In this document: positions 27,037 through 35,194 of the stretch, piece after piece
Layout of the letters: every line of letters starts with the position of its first letter
Position numbering within the stretch: position 1 is the stretch's first letter
DNA from: a virus
Direction: 5' to 3' (one strand)
DNA length: 35,909 nt
Virus record (IMG/VR): IMGVR_UViG_3300032893_000186
Span: 1 to 35,909 of that record
Made by a program: the position numbers and the translations under genes
Notes under the pieces: generated by a model
The model's input: only the letters and a program-made list of their open reading frames with translations
The model's database searches: none
Told to the model about the DNA's origin: nothing

Positions 27037-27612
27037 ATGGGAGCTACTGTAAACATTCAGGAAGGAAACGGAGCCAGTGTCACATGGACAACCATAACAG
27101 CTGGCAGATACTGCACTGAAGATGCATACAATCCCGGAACAACTGACCCTTGTGTTGTTCCTGACAGCGGTCTAAATTACAGCTTCTGGAAACACCATTC
27201 TTTGAGCATCGGCGGTTCATACACGCAGATTACAAACATAAGATGGTATACCGACGGAGCTATAGGCTGGACTTTAGGAACAAACGGACTTCTCGGAGTT
27301 GGTTTAAGAGATAGTGGAGACAACGGATGCCCTGCTGCGAACTATCAGCAAGCATTAGGAACAGTCGGAACAACAGGATATTATCTCAAAGACAACACGA
27401 ACGGACATGCGTATTATAAGGGACAGACCGCGGGACCCGGCAATGCACAAAACTACACTGCTGGAAGTCCATTGACTATTGATAACACCACAACCTACAC
27501 AGGAACTGTGACAGCCACAAAATCATGTGTAAGTCAGGTTATTATCGATACAGATGCAACTCAGGGAACTCAAGCAGCCGAGACGTTTACTTTCAAATGG
27601 GATGAGATATAA
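27037..27612 (+). CDS. Virion structural protein
   Basis: A 191-residue beta-rich protein, Gly/Thr/Asn-rich with many aromatics (SFWKHHSLSIGGSYTQITNIRWYTDGAIGW...). The ending SQVIIDTDATQGTQAAETFTFKWDEI is similar to small structural proteins of environmental phages. Strong promoter and leader suggest abundance. Possible head-decoration or fibre component. Confidence 0.5.
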   Translation: MGATVNIQEGNGASVTWTTITAGRYCTEDAYNPGTTDPCVVPDSGLNYSFWKHHSLSIGGSYTQITNIRWYTDGAIGWTLGTNGLLGVGLRDSGDNGCPAANYQQALGTVGTTGYYLKDNTNGHAYYKGQTAGPGNAQNYTAGSPLTIDNTTTYTGTVTATKSCVSQVIIDTDATQGTQAAETFTFKWDEI

Positions 27613-27613
27613 A

Positions 27614-27633
27614 CTTAATGTTAAGGCATTAAG
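27614..27633 (+). repeat. Perfect 7-bp hairpin CTTAATG/CATTAAG
   Basis: Begins 1 nt after the stop of the structural gene, with a 6-nt loop. A second weak stem (AAGGC/TGCCCT region) follows. It may stabilise or end the abundant upstream transcript. Confidence 0.5.
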
Positions 27634-27664
27634 ATAAGGCGAACTTTGCCCTCAATACAATGAA

Positions 27665-28087
27665 ATGATAGACTTAGCTAATACAATAGTTGAAATAGCA
27701 AAGAAGCATCCTGAAGAAAGGTTCTTCTGGATAGCCTACTATAGCGACGGCTCTATTTTTCCGCAGTTCGATTTTGATACTTATAGCGAAAACTTGTTCA
27801 AGGACATTGACTTGAACAAGCTTCGTGCTTTTTCTTGGTTTCCTTTATTTCCTGATTTAGACAGTGAATTTAAAATTCTATTAGACAGCAATAAGAAGCT
27901 TATAGCGTTCAAAACTTGTTCTAAGACGTATTCTGCTAACTCTGACATGAAAATCATCCAGCAAGGCGATAAGAAGGTTATAGCCTATGTTTTGGGCTGG
28001 CAAGAGATAGGAAACAATGAAAATAAGGTTTTGACTTACATTACAGAAAAACAAGTGATTATTTCGAGCAAAACTCTTGAGGTGTAG
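27665..28087 (+). CDS. Hypothetical protein in fibre region
   Basis: A 140-residue protein with an aromatic N-terminal half (PEERFFWIAYYSDGSIFPQFDFDTYSENLF) and a beta-rich C-terminal half. The W-x-x-x-Y-x-D-G-S pattern is seen in some phage proteins of unknown function. Its end contains the GAGGTG that serves the next gene. Not recognised. Confidence 0.5.
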   Translation: MIDLANTIVEIAKKHPEERFFWIAYYSDGSIFPQFDFDTYSENLFKDIDLNKLRAFSWFPLFPDLDSEFKILLDSNKKLIAFKTCSKTYSANSDMKIIQQGDKKVIAYVLGWQEIGNNENKVLTYITEKQVIISSKTLEV

Positions 28088-28088
28088 A

Positions 28089-29321
28089 ATGGTCAGAAAA
28101 TGGTATGTTAATGACCCTAAGATAACAGACACTGACTGGAACCCGATGGTTGATGAGCTTGACAAAACTCTTGTAGATAGCTCTGATACGACTTCTGCTT
28201 TTTTATGGAATAAATTATCAGCTGGCACAGGGATTAGTCTGAGTGTTGTTAATCCTTCAGGAAATGAAAAAATTCTGATAACAAATACAAGCTCAGGCGG
28301 AACTCCGAGCGGAAACTCAGGGGATGTTCAATTCAATAATTCTGGGAATTTTGGAGGAGATGATGACTTTTACTGGGATAATATAAAAAAGAATTTAGGA
28401 ATTGGGACAACTTCGCCTACTGCAAGATTGCATTTGCCAGGAGGAGCAGAGGCAACTGGAAAGGCTCCATTAAAATTCACAACAACTGGTGCATTATTAG
28501 ATAATCTTGAAGCGGGAGCATTTGAAAGCTTGAATGATGATTTATATTACACCATACCTACTGGACCTCAAAGAACAGGGGTTGTATTAAGCGAGGAACC
28601 ATTAAGTGAGAATTGCATAACTTTCGCTTCAGTAAACGGCAGACTAAATTTCGACGGAAATTTAACCTTTATAACTGATACTCTATCAACTCCGAAAATA
28701 TCCACATCAGAGGTTATACTCAATTCTGCTGCAGCATATACAACCGACGGAGCAATCTGGAATGACAGCACTTATAATTGTCACAGTTCTTTTATCAACG
28801 GAGTAAGGCAGAAAATCAATACTGTTTTATTTGTTCAATCTTCGCCTCAGACTGTAGTGAATACTGGAAGTGAGACCACGCTAATAGGTTCAGGAGACAA
28901 CACCCTCACAATTCCAGCTTTTTTCTTTACGCCCGGAAAAACAATCAGAATAAGAGGTTGGGGTTATTATTCAACAGCGTCAATATCTCAAGGGACATTA
29001 ACAATTAAAGTAAAAATAGGTTCAACAGTGGTTAGTTACGCTTTGATTTCTCAAACTCAAGGAATAACAAACAAAGGATGGAGAATTGATGATGAATTTA
29101 CTTGCACAGGAGCAGGAACATCAGGAAGTCTTTGGGCTCAGGGAAGAGTAGACATGGACATTGTGTCTTTCACAACTGCTGCATACTGGATGACAAACAC
29201 AACCCCTGTGGCAATAAACACTACAAATTCTTACAATTTAGACGTAACAGCAACTTATTCTAATCCTTCGCTTTCAAATAGCATAACCTCAACTAATTTC
29301 GTGTTTGAGGTTTTGGATTGA
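28089..29321 (+). CDS. Tail/head fibre protein
   Basis: A 410-residue protein from ATG 28089, which has GAGGTG 4 nt upstream; the TTG at 28077 is rejected. SGDVQFNNSGNFGGDDDFYWDNIKKNLGIGTTSPTARLHLPG is a hallmark of phage fibre and bacteroid-type surface proteins (LGIGTTSPxARLH). The ~170-residue C-terminal part ending TNFVFEVLD resembles a fibre-tip beta-sandwich. It probably forms trimers and contacts the host. The next gene uses an identical GAGGTG arrangement. Confidence 0.65.
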   Translation: MVRKWYVNDPKITDTDWNPMVDELDKTLVDSSDTTSAFLWNKLSAGTGISLSVVNPSGNEKILITNTSSGGTPSGNSGDVQFNNSGNFGGDDDFYWDNIKKNLGIGTTSPTARLHLPGGAEATGKAPLKFTTTGALLDNLEAGAFESLNDDLYYTIPTGPQRTGVVLSEEPLSENCITFASVNGRLNFDGNLTFITDTLSTPKISTSEVILNSAAAYTTDGAIWNDSTYNCHSSFINGVRQKINTVLFVQSSPQTVVNTGSETTLIGSGDNTLTIPAFFFTPGKTIRIRGWGYYSTASISQGTLTIKVKIGSTVVSYALISQTQGITNKGWRIDDEFTCTGAGTSGSLWAQGRVDMDIVSFTTAAYWMTNTTPVAINTTNSYNLDVTATYSNPSLSNSITSTNFVFEVLD

Positions 29322-29329
29322 GGTGTATC

Positions 29330-30772
29330 ATGGCTGTTGGCTGCTTTGACGGGAATGTTTTTGACGGGAATGTTTTTGATGTTACTTCTGTAGTGATTAC
29401 GACTTATCTTATGGATGTCAGGCTCGAGCACGGAAAATTTAAAGATTATTCTATGGACTTGATTGTAAAAAAGCCTAAGACAAGTTCTTATTTCATGGAT
29501 ATTATGATTAGGGGAAAAATATCAGAGACGTATACAATGGACACACTTCTCGCAGTTGAAAAAATCAAAACGTATCTAATGGACGTTATGCTCAAAGGAA
29601 AAGTTTCAAAAACTTATACTATGGATATTAGATTAGAACATCCGTGGTGGATGGATTATTATTTTGATGTCATTCTGAAAAAAAGTCTTTCAGATGTTTA
29701 CTACATGGATTTAATTCTCGAGAAGATAGGAAATAAAACATATTCTATGGACACATGGATAAAAAAGAAAGAGATTATTTCATACTTAAATGACTTGATT
29801 ATAGAGAACAGAAATGTAAAGAAAAACTATACAATGGATTTGATTATAAGAACAACTAAAAACTATTTCATGGACGTAAGGCTTGCTAAAAAGCCTTTTG
29901 AAGATTATTACATGGATGTTTTAATTCAAAGCCCTAAAAACTACTGGGCTCTTTTTGATGTCTGCTTGCAGAAATGGTTTACAAAGTCTGCTGATTTTGA
30001 CTTAATCCTCGAGAAAAAAGGAGAACTTACTTACTCTATGGACTTGATAATTTCTAAAATAAACTCAAGTGATTACACAATGGACTTGATTTTGCAGAAA
30101 GCTTTGATTAAAACAGCTGATTTTGATGTCTTGCTTCAGAAGGCAATAGATAAAACCTATGACATGGATGTTTTGTTAAGCCTTGAGAATAGTAAAAATT
30201 ATTCAATGGATGTTCTCTTGAAAAATAAAATACTTGAGAATTACAATTTAGATTTATTGCTTCAAAAAGCCATGAAAGAATTGTATACTCTCGACTTAAT
30301 TCTGAAAAAAGGATTTTCTAAAGATTATACATTTGATGTTATTCTAAAAAAGAAAATTCTGTCTAACTATCTTCTTGATTTGATACTTCAGAAAAAGATG
30401 ATTATTCAAGAGACTATGGACTTAATCTTAATGAAAAGAAAAAATAAAACATATTCAATGGATGCTCTGTTGAAGAAAATAAAAACAGAGGCTTATCTCA
30501 TGGATGCTCTGTTAGTTCTTGCAAGAAGATTGAATTACACTATGAGTTTGATTTTGGTCAAGGCGAAGAATAAAGTTTACACAATGGATTTGATTATTCT
30601 AAGATATCCTCATAAATCATACACAATGGACTTGATTATAGCACCGAAGGCAGAGGAAATATTTGTAAGGTCAACTCAGGGAAATCCTGTTTATACTAAA
30701 TCAATTCAAGCTGAGAATGTATACATGAAGGCAAAGCAATGCTCAAATGTCTATCTTAAGGCTAATCAGTAA
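29330..30772 (+). CDS. Giant 14-residue-repeat protein (about 30 repeats)
   Basis: A 480-residue protein from ATG 29330 (GAGGTG upstream at 29320-29325; TTG 29318 rejected). After ~23 residues containing a duplicated DGNVF, it is almost wholly 30 units of 14 residues with consensus K-x-Y-x-M-D-[LV]-[LI]-[LI]-x-K-x-x-x. The tail has four ~10-residue units V-Y-x-K-x-x-Q-x-x-N. Alternating small and hydrophobic residues suggest one or two short beta-strands per unit, as in a beta-solenoid rod. Neighbours are fibre genes; two other proteins share the unit. No catalytic motif or membrane segment. Function unknown; a long fibre shaft or whisker is a fair inference. Confidence 0.7.
   Translation: MAVGCFDGNVFDGNVFDVTSVVITTYLMDVRLEHGKFKDYSMDLIVKKPKTSSYFMDIMIRGKISETYTMDTLLAVEKIKTYLMDVMLKGKVSKTYTMDIRLEHPWWMDYYFDVILKKSLSDVYYMDLILEKIGNKTYSMDTWIKKKEIISYLNDLIIENRNVKKNYTMDLIIRTTKNYFMDVRLAKKPFEDYYMDVLIQSPKNYWALFDVCLQKWFTKSADFDLILEKKGELTYSMDLIISKINSSDYTMDLILQKALIKTADFDVLLQKAIDKTYDMDVLLSLENSKNYSMDVLLKNKILENYNLDLLLQKAMKELYTLDLILKKGFSKDYTFDVILKKKILSNYLLDLILQKKMIIQETMDLILMKRKNKTYSMDALLKKIKTEAYLMDALLVLARRLNYTMSLILVKAKNKVYTMDLIILRYPHKSYTMDLIIAPKAEEIFVRSTQGNPVYTKSIQAENVYMKAKQCSNVYLKANQ
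29399..30658 (+). repeat. About 30 tandem 42-bp repeats coding 14-residue units
   Basis: Units remain in strict 14-residue register apart from a few indels of one or two residues. The invariant core is the Asp at position 6 (nearly all units) with Tyr at position 3. DNA identity between units is low, so the array is old, not a recent expansion. Confidence 0.85.
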
Positions 30773-30782
30773 ATTATTTTAA
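30769..30782 (+). promoter_or_regulatory. BRE+TATA promoter variant GTAAATTATTTTAA
   Basis: One extra T shifts the TATA part. It contains the stop codon of the repeat protein. The start codon is 47 nt away, so a leader of about 25 nt carrying a Shine-Dalgarno is expected. Confidence 0.55.
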
Positions 30783-30816
30783 CTAAAAACAATTCAAAAT
30801 ACAGAAATAAACTGAC

Positions 30817-30822
30817 AGGAGG
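30817..30822 (+). promoter_or_regulatory. Consensus Shine-Dalgarno AGGAGG
   Basis: Lies 6 nt before ATG 30829, in the leader predicted from the promoter at 30769. Shows that leadered, SD-driven translation coexists with leaderless starts in this genome. Confidence 0.7.
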
Positions 30823-30828
30823 CTAAAA

Positions 30829-31059
30829 ATGGAATTTATGATACAAAAAGTCGGAAAGGATACCATTGATGGAGTAGAGTGTGATGTCTATATGAAGTAT
30901 ACATTTGACGGAGAGATACTGAAGCCAGTAAACAGGTTTTCTGTCCCTTTGAACAATAGGCATATTGCTTCTTTTCAAAAGATGATAGCAGACTTGCAGG
31001 AAGAAAATTCTTTAGTAGATAATCCTAAATTATTGCTTCCAGATAAAGAGGACTTATGA
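30829..31059 (+). CDS. Small hypothetical protein between repeat proteins
   Basis: A 76-residue protein: a beta-rich start (FMIQKVGKDTIDGVECDVYMKYTFDGEIL), then a helix (RHIASFQKMIADLQEEN). It has a consensus Shine-Dalgarno and overlaps the next gene by 4 nt (ATGA). Not recognised; possibly a chaperone for the large repeat or spike proteins. Confidence 0.5.
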   Translation: MEFMIQKVGKDTIDGVECDVYMKYTFDGEILKPVNRFSVPLNNRHIASFQKMIADLQEENSLVDNPKLLLPDKEDL

Positions 31060-32747
31060 CAACATATACTGCAGTTAGTGGGGGCGGAAACTGGTCATCT
31101 AATTCAACATGGAGCCCTTCAGGACATCCAGTTCAAGGAGATACGGCTATTCTTAATTCCAGTTCAGGAAATGTCACAGTTGATGTAGCATCTGCTTGTG
31201 ATGATTTAGATTGCACAGGATATACTAACACATTGACTTTATCTGCTGGATTGACTTGTTATGGAAATTGGGTTTCAACTAACGGTTTTTCTCCTAATGG
31301 AAATACAGTAACTTTCGCAGCAACTTCATCTAAAAATCTTACTTGCACTTGGGCTACTTTTGCTGGTGTAATTTTCAATGGAGCAGGCGGAGAATGGACT
31401 TTACAGCATGGATTTGAAGCGACTGGAACGGTAACTTATACGGCAGGGACTTTACATCTTAACGGAAAAGACTTTTATCAGGATACAGGAAACGCAACAA
31501 TAGGCAATGGATTTACTTTAGACATAGGCAGTGGTTCTTTTAATCTGCAATCTAACGGAGATTTTACAGTAGGAAATGGAGCTACTGTAACAATAGCTGC
31601 AGGAAGTGTAAATAATACTATGGGTATTTATGTAACTGGAACAGGTGTTTTTACTTGTTCAGGTTCGGCATATATCGCACCTTTTGGTTCAATTTCTTTA
31701 AACGGAAATTTCACGCCTTCAACGTCTACGGTTAGAATGAGGTCAAACTATACTACAAATATAACTTCAGCAAGTCTTTTTTATAATTTAATTGTTGGGC
31801 AATATGGCTCAGGAAGTCCTACTTTGCTTAGCAGTATTGTTGTTCAGAATGACTTTACTATCTACACAGGAGACAGTTTGAATGCTAATGGATACAACAT
31901 AACAGTTGGAGAGAATTGGACTAACAATGGTTCATTTACTGCTGGTTCAGGTTCAGTTATATTTAATGATGCAACTAAAACTTCTGTTATAACTGGAGCA
32001 ACTACATTTAACACGATTTATTGTCACACTCAAGACAAAACAATTAACTTTACTTCAGGTCAAACATTCACTTGCTCTGCTTTTGATTTTGTTGGAGCAT
32101 CCAGTCATTTGATTACAATAGGCTCAACTTCAACATCACAGCATACTCTATCAAAGTCATCAGGAACTGTATCAGTTAGTTATTGCTCTATTTCATACTC
32201 AAATGCAACAGGCGGAGCAACATGGGACGCTTTTTTAAGCAACGGTTGTGTCGACGGCGGAAACAATTCAGGCTGGATTTTCTCGAGCTTCACAACAAAA
32301 ACAAAGACATACACTATGGACGGACTTTTGTTGAAGCACATTACAAAGACTTATTCAAACACAGTTTTAATCAAGAAAGGAATAACTAAGACCTTTTCAA
32401 ATTCTCTATTGTTGAGAAAAAGCCTGACAGATAATTACTCAAATACTCTTTTACTGAAAAAGTTAGGATTGACTAAAAGTTATACAAACACTTTATTGAT
32501 AGGAAAAAACATAACAAAAACATACTCAAACTCAGCTATCCTAAAAAAAGGATTGATTGAGACTTATACAAACACTTTGATTATCAGAAAATACGGAGTT
32601 ACTAAAACATATACGATGGATTTGATACTTTACACTTCTCATGTCACATTCAAAAACTATTCAATGGATTTAAAATTACTCCCTGTTGCAAGGAAAATCT
32701 ATCTGCAATCAGAGCAAAGCAATCCATTTTATGTGAAATCCAGTTAG
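31056..32747 (+). CDS. Beta-helix spike protein with nine C-terminal 14-residue repeats
   Basis: A 563-residue protein. The N-terminus (SGGGNWSSNSTWSPSGHPVQGDTAIL...VTVDVASACDDLDC) resembles the opening of G8/pectate-lyase-like beta-helix proteins (GGGxWSxxxTWxxGxxPxxGDT). The long Thr/Ser/Asn/Gly-rich middle (to ~410) suits a right-handed beta-helix. Residues ~417-540 are nine 14-residue repeats (KTYTMDGLLLK, KTYSNTVLIKK...). The C-terminal SEQSNPFYVKSS resembles the end of the 29330 protein. Probably a surface spike anchored or extended by the repeat domain. No catalytic residues identified. Confidence 0.65.
   Translation: MTTYTAVSGGGNWSSNSTWSPSGHPVQGDTAILNSSSGNVTVDVASACDDLDCTGYTNTLTLSAGLTCYGNWVSTNGFSPNGNTVTFAATSSKNLTCTWATFAGVIFNGAGGEWTLQHGFEATGTVTYTAGTLHLNGKDFYQDTGNATIGNGFTLDIGSGSFNLQSNGDFTVGNGATVTIAAGSVNNTMGIYVTGTGVFTCSGSAYIAPFGSISLNGNFTPSTSTVRMRSNYTTNITSASLFYNLIVGQYGSGSPTLLSSIVVQNDFTIYTGDSLNANGYNITVGENWTNNGSFTAGSGSVIFNDATKTSVITGATTFNTIYCHTQDKTINFTSGQTFTCSAFDFVGASSHLITIGSTSTSQHTLSKSSGTVSVSYCSISYSNATGGATWDAFLSNGCVDGGNNSGWIFSSFTTKTKTYTMDGLLLKHITKTYSNTVLIKKGITKTFSNSLLLRKSLTDNYSNTLLLKKLGLTKSYTNTLLIGKNITKTYSNSAILKKGLIETYTNTLIIRKYGVTKTYTMDLILYTSHVTFKNYSMDLKLLPVARKIYLQSEQSNPFYVKSS
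32301..32670 (+). repeat. Nine 42-bp repeats coding 14-residue units
   Basis: Units of [KT]-x-Y-[ST]-[NM]-[TD]-x-[LI]-[LI]-x-K-x-[GIL]. Inner units use S/T-N-T, outer units use T-M-D, the form found throughout the 29330 protein. Confidence 0.8.
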
Positions 32748-32748
32748 A

Positions 32749-32762
32749 GTAAATTATTTAAT
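32749..32762 (+). promoter_or_regulatory. BRE+TATA promoter variant GTAAATTATTTAAT
   Basis: Ends 21 nt before ATG 32783: leaderless spacing. Immediately after the spike stop codon. Confidence 0.65.
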
Positions 32763-32782
32763 AAAGAAAAACGTGAAAAAAG

Positions 32783-33064
32783 ATGGCGAATGAATACCAA
32801 AAGGGTGAGGATGCAATTTTGACACTGAATACATACAGTGATGCAAGTAGAACTGCTTTGATTGATGTTGATACAGTCAAGTTGACTGTCAAAAAGAACG
32901 ACGGGACTATAGTCGTGAACAATCAAGATGCAGTTCATTCATCAACTGGAACGTATACATACATCTATCGAACAACAGACGACGGAATTTACAGCATCTT
33001 TTGGACCGCAACACTCGCTTCACTTGTAACTAAAACGGAGGACTTTTTGAAAGTTCAGAACTAA
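32783..33064 (+). CDS. Small Ig-like virion protein
   Basis: A 93-residue beta-sandwich-like protein: KGEDAILTLNTYSDASRTALIDVDTVKLTVKKNDGTIVV, SSTGTYTYIYRTTDDGIYSIFWTATL, following the pattern V-x-L-x-I-x-x-x-D-G-x-x-V...SxGTYxYxY...GxYxxxW of Ig-like or BppU-N-like phage domains. First gene of the connector-tail block behind a leaderless promoter; overlaps the next ATG by one base. Confidence 0.55.
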   Translation: MANEYQKGEDAILTLNTYSDASRTALIDVDTVKLTVKKNDGTIVVNNQDAVHSSTGTYTYIYRTTDDGIYSIFWTATLASLVTKTEDFLKVQN

Positions 33065-33705
33065 TGGGCGTCACATGGTATACAACAACTGAGAGAGTAG
33101 CTGGATTATTGCAAGTTCCAGTGTTCAATGAAACTACAAGCCCTGCAAGAGAAGCAGTCGAAGACAGCATAAATGAAGCAGAGGATGAAATCGACAGGGT
33201 TACAAATCATGCATGGAGAGAAAAAACAATCACTCAAGAGATGCATAATCTCGAAGATAGCGGATACAGAGCATATACTGGTGTTCCTCTTTTCCTGCAT
33301 CACAGAAAAATCAAGACATTAGACAATCAAAAAGGCGATTTAATCGAAATCTGGGACGGAAGTTCATGGGTTGATTATATCACAACCTATCAAGAAGGTC
33401 GAGACAAAGATTTCTGGTTAGACTACGAGCAAGGAGTTATTTTCATAAGAACAAGACCGCCTTTCTTGCCTAAGGTTTTTATTGCAAGAATTACATACCG
33501 CTACGGTGAAAGTTCAGTTCCGAAAGATATTGAAAAAGCTGCAACAATCATGGCTGCACAGGATTTGCTCATGTCAGATGACAGAAGTGTTTTGCTCCCT
33601 GAAGGGACAAGCAATATAACTTTATCTGAGAAAAGGCATCTCTGGGATGAAGAAATTGAAAAGATTTTAAACAGATACAAAGAAACTGTTGTTGCAATCT
33701 TGTAG
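33064..33705 (+). CDS. Head-tail connector / adaptor protein
   Basis: A 213-residue protein. An N-terminal helical part (TTERVAGLLQVP...AREAVEDSINEAEDEIDRVTNHAW) and a C-terminal helix pair (IEKAATIMAAQDLLMSD) flank beta sequence with GVPLFLHHRKIKTL and ITYRYGESSVP. This matches head-completion adaptors of the HK97 gp6/SPP1 gp15 type (TYRYG-x-x-x-VPxDI-x-x-A). It joins portal and tail. Position before tail terminator and tube genes agrees. Confidence 0.75.
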   Translation: MGVTWYTTTERVAGLLQVPVFNETTSPAREAVEDSINEAEDEIDRVTNHAWREKTITQEMHNLEDSGYRAYTGVPLFLHHRKIKTLDNQKGDLIEIWDGSSWVDYITTYQEGRDKDFWLDYEQGVIFIRTRPPFLPKVFIARITYRYGESSVPKDIEKAATIMAAQDLLMSDDRSVLLPEGTSNITLSEKRHLWDEEIEKILNRYKETVVAIL

Positions 33706-33718
33706 TAAATTATTTAAG
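33705..33718 (+). promoter_or_regulatory. BRE+TATA promoter variant GTAAATTATTTAAG
   Basis: Directly at the previous stop; ends 37 nt before ATG 33755, giving a short leader that includes the GTAAGTAAGT repeat. Confidence 0.55.
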
Positions 33719-33738
33719 GAAACTCCCCTTTAAAAAAA

Positions 33739-33760
33739 GTAAGTAAGTAAAAAAATGGAA
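33739..33760 (+). repeat. Leader repeat GTAAGTAAGT + A-run, copy 1
   Basis: GTAAGTAAGT followed by seven A and TGGAA, spanning the start codon of the tail terminator gene. An identical 22-base copy spans the start of the tail chaperone at 35195. No Shine-Dalgarno is present in either. Confidence 0.7.
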
Positions 33761-34180
33761 TTATTAGACAGCGTATTAACGCTTCTCAGTTCAAACTGGG
33801 ATAGCACGAACACAGACAAAGAAACACCTGTTTTCAAAAAGGTTTTCGATGTGAAGAGGTTTGACTTAGGAGTTAAAGCAGTTATTCTACTTTATCAAGT
33901 TTCAGACATTCCAGCACCTAATGGAATAGGTCATACTTCAGACATGGAAGCTCAAAGCATTTCTATTGATATTAGAACGATGTCAACTCGAGCTCATTCA
34001 ATAAAATTAAGAGATGAAGTCAAAAGAATAATCAAGGGAAAAATGACTTATCCAGTTACTGGGTTTGATGAATGTCAAATTCAAAGGATTACAGACTTAT
34101 CAGACAAGACAATTAAATTATTCAGATTTGTTATTGATGTTGAGTTCAAAGCATTAAATCAAATCATAACTCCTTTATAG
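33755..34180 (+). CDS. Tail terminator / completion protein
   Basis: A 141-residue protein. MELLDSVLTLLSSNW, then MEAQSISIDIRTMSTRAHSIKLRDEVKRII and ITDLSDKTIKLFRFVIDVEFKAL follow the fold order of small tail terminator proteins (helix; strand; R-x-x-x-x-x-x-D-E-V-x-R-I helix; L-x-D-x-x-x-x-x-x-R-F-x-x-D-V-E-F). It caps the tube and joins it to the head. It lies just before the tube gene as expected. Confidence 0.65.
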   Translation: MELLDSVLTLLSSNWDSTNTDKETPVFKKVFDVKRFDLGVKAVILLYQVSDIPAPNGIGHTSDMEAQSISIDIRTMSTRAHSIKLRDEVKRIIKGKMTYPVTGFDECQIQRITDLSDKTIKLFRFVIDVEFKALNQIITPL

Positions 34181-34214
34181 TAAAATTTCATAATTAAATT
34201 AACGAGGAAAAAAC

Positions 34215-35180
34215 ATGGGTTTCACAACAAAACAAAGTTACCTTTTAGCAGGTAAAGAAAGCGTCTACGGAACAGCAGTGACTGCAAATAAAGACATGGG
34301 TCTGGTTCAGAATTTCACGCCTACAGATAAGAACAACTTGATTACAAGCTTCAACTTGGGTTCAAGAACTCCAGCGAGCATTGTTGCAGGAAAGTATGAA
34401 GCAGCAGTTGATGGAGAAATTCAAGTCAACAACGGCAGAATTTTTGAATACATTTTCGGCGGTGTTACGCACACGCAGACAAGCAGTGACTGGAAACATG
34501 CATTTACGATAGCATCTGAAACGCCAAGTTTTACAACAGAAATGGGTATTGTTGGGACAAGCAGCTATGTCTGGGATTGGGCTGGATGCAAGATTGCGAA
34601 CGCAACAGTTTCAATAGCCCTTAACGGGATATTGAACGTTAAGTTCACAGGATTTGCAAAAAACCCTACAACAGGCTCGACAAGCCAAAGCTACACACCA
34701 ACAGGATTAGCTGTTTTGCCGTTCACGACAGCATCAGTTGCAGTCGGAGCAGCAGGTTCAGAAACAACTCTCGGAGAAGTTCAAAGTTTTGATTTAACAA
34801 TCAACGAGAACGCTGAGGCTGTTTTTGGATTAGGCAGCAGATTAACTCAAGAAGCTGTTGCAAAAAACTTGACTTTGGATTTTACTTTTGTTATGGCTTT
34901 TCAGAACATGACTGAATACACAAGATTTTTGGGCGGTGGTTCAACACCGGCGACAACTGATGTAACAGCATTTAGCCTCGTGTTTGATGCGAACAACGGA
35001 GTAACTCTCGGCTCAGGTAGAAGAGAGTTTTATATTCAGTTGTCAAGTGTCAAATACGAAGAGACGAACAATAAGATGACTGTTGGAGAGACAATCTATT
35101 CAGAATTTAGAGGAAGTGCTACAGGATTGGGCTCGAACGGTTGTTTTTACGTCGATAACATAAGCAATACAAACTGGTGA
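34215..35180 (+). CDS. Major tail tube protein
   Basis: A 321-residue protein. The N-terminus KQSYLLAGKESVYGTAVTANKDMGLVQNFTPTDK is typical of tail tube proteins (GKExxxGTxxxxx...), followed by repeated beta segments (KYEAAVDGEIQVNNGRIFEYIFG; TVSIALNGILNVKFTGFAKN; FDLTINENAEAVFGLGSR). GAGG lies 7 nt before the ATG, with AT-rich TATA-like sequence upstream. No sheath gene accompanies it, so the tail is probably non-contractile. Confidence 0.78.
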   Translation: MGFTTKQSYLLAGKESVYGTAVTANKDMGLVQNFTPTDKNNLITSFNLGSRTPASIVAGKYEAAVDGEIQVNNGRIFEYIFGGVTHTQTSSDWKHAFTIASETPSFTTEMGIVGTSSYVWDWAGCKIANATVSIALNGILNVKFTGFAKNPTTGSTSQSYTPTGLAVLPFTTASVAVGAAGSETTLGEVQSFDLTINENAEAVFGLGSRLTQEAVAKNLTLDFTFVMAFQNMTEYTRFLGGGSTPATTDVTAFSLVFDANNGVTLGSGRREFYIQLSSVKYEETNNKMTVGETIYSEFRGSATGLGSNGCFYVDNISNTNW

Positions 35181-35194
35181 TGCTAAAATTAAAT

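Noticed and set aside
29399-30658. Repeat array as a CRISPR or DNA-level satellite
   Set aside because: Regularity is at protein level; DNA units are diverged and the frame is open across the whole array.
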